Of a stretch of DNA of 64,000 nt, positions 63,948 to 64,000 are shown piece by piece. Position 1 is the first letter of the stretch, and each line of letters opens with the position of its first letter. The notes under the pieces were generated by a model. That model was not told the DNA's origin. It worked only from the letters and a program-made list of their open reading frames with translations, and did no database searches. The position numbers were made by a program, and so were the translations under genes. This stretch comes from Catenuloplanes niger. GTDB taxonomy: Bacteria > Actinomycetota > Actinomycetes > Mycobacteriales > Micromonosporaceae. The stretch covers positions 4,163,001 through 4,227,000 of the forward strand of contig NZ_JAVDYC010000001.1 of NCBI RefSeq assembly GCF_031458255.1, given 5' to 3'.

Positions 63948-63953
63948 TATAGT
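63948..63953 (+). promoter_or_regulatory. Candidate -10 box (TATAGT) for a leaderless gene
   Basis: TATAGT ends eight bases before an ATG at 63962. With the usual 6-8 base distance to the first transcribed base, the message would start one or two bases before the ATG, so it would be leaderless or nearly so. Confidence 0.5.
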
Positions 63954-63961
63954 CTGGCGCC

Positions 63962-64000
63962 ATGGTCATTGCCCAGCGTTTCGGAGAGGGCCACCGGGTT
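63962..64000 (+). CDS. Start of a further gene (13 codons, cut by window edge)
   Basis: The frame ATG GTC ATT GCC is open to the window end and encodes MVIAQRFGEGHRV. Support comes from the preceding -10 box and the terminator just upstream. Nothing can be said about function. Confidence 0.4.
   Translation, partial: MVIAQRFGEGHRV

Noticed and set aside
1-64000. CRISPR arrays or insertion sequences
   Set aside because: No regularly spaced repeat units and no transposase reading frame were seen on either strand.

Overview
The window is very GC-rich (about 70%), uses GTG starts freely, packs genes into ATGA/GTGA-overlapped operons and carries actinobacterial families: DUF397/DUF5753 pairs, a RepSA/TraB integrative element, DUF2637, a BldD-type HTH, an IdeR/DmdR-type iron box and SoxR. 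I infer a filamentous actinomycete, probably Micromonosporaceae; this rests on gene content, not on a marker gene.

Layout. (1) 1-7,648: right end of a prophage-like element. Fourteen overlapping leftward genes (Cas4/RecB-like exonuclease, RecD/Dda-like helicase, a BldD-like regulator, several small membrane proteins and unknowns) face a rightward repressor-like gene across an operator region with phased GTTCGCAA repeats. The element ends in the 3' half of a tRNA-Arg(ACG) gene. (2) 7,741-41,158: host chromosome. It holds an SDR/TetR divergent pair, CPBP protease, globin-reductase, an HTH-peptide deformylase fusion, an iron-boxed FhuF-like protein, a polytopic membrane protein, a LytS/LytT two-component system with a sodium/solute symporter, surface-polysaccharide genes (WbaP-type sugar transferase, GT4, GT2), a three-gene cytidylyltransferase / glycerol-1-phosphate-dehydrogenase-like / CDP-alcohol phosphotransferase operon, CorA, cyclophilin, rhomboid, SoxR and a quinone oxidoreductase. 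(3) 41,190-56,593: a complete actinomycete integrative and conjugative element (AICE, 15,343 bp between repeat starts) in tRNA-Ser(UGA). Its core operon is pra-like, three small genes, traB, DUF2637, repSA, xis, int. Two GntR regulators and several accessory genes sit to its left. Beside attL lies cargo: an OLD-family ATPase-TOPRIM protein in a low-GC patch, divergent from an Mrr-like nuclease. (4) 56,594-64,000: host again, with a paralogue of the polytopic protein at 14.1 kb, an ABC exporter pair, a flavin-reductase-like protein, a DUF485/ActP-type symporter pair and the first codons of a further gene.

How parts fit. In the AICE, Pra-like, GntR and palindromic sites probably hold the tra-rep-xis-int operon off; RepSA would replicate the excised circle, TraB move it between mycelial compartments, and Xis/Int excise and integrate it. 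The element supplies the 3' half of tRNA-Ser, and the two repeat copies differ at exactly two bases that pair in the variable arm. The integrase stop codon lies inside the same repeat. The best candidate for a poorly described system is the OLD-like ATPase-TOPRIM plus divergent Mrr-like nuclease at the attL end. Others worth attention are the G1PDH-like operon, the HTH-deformylase fusion and the phage-borne BldD-like regulator.
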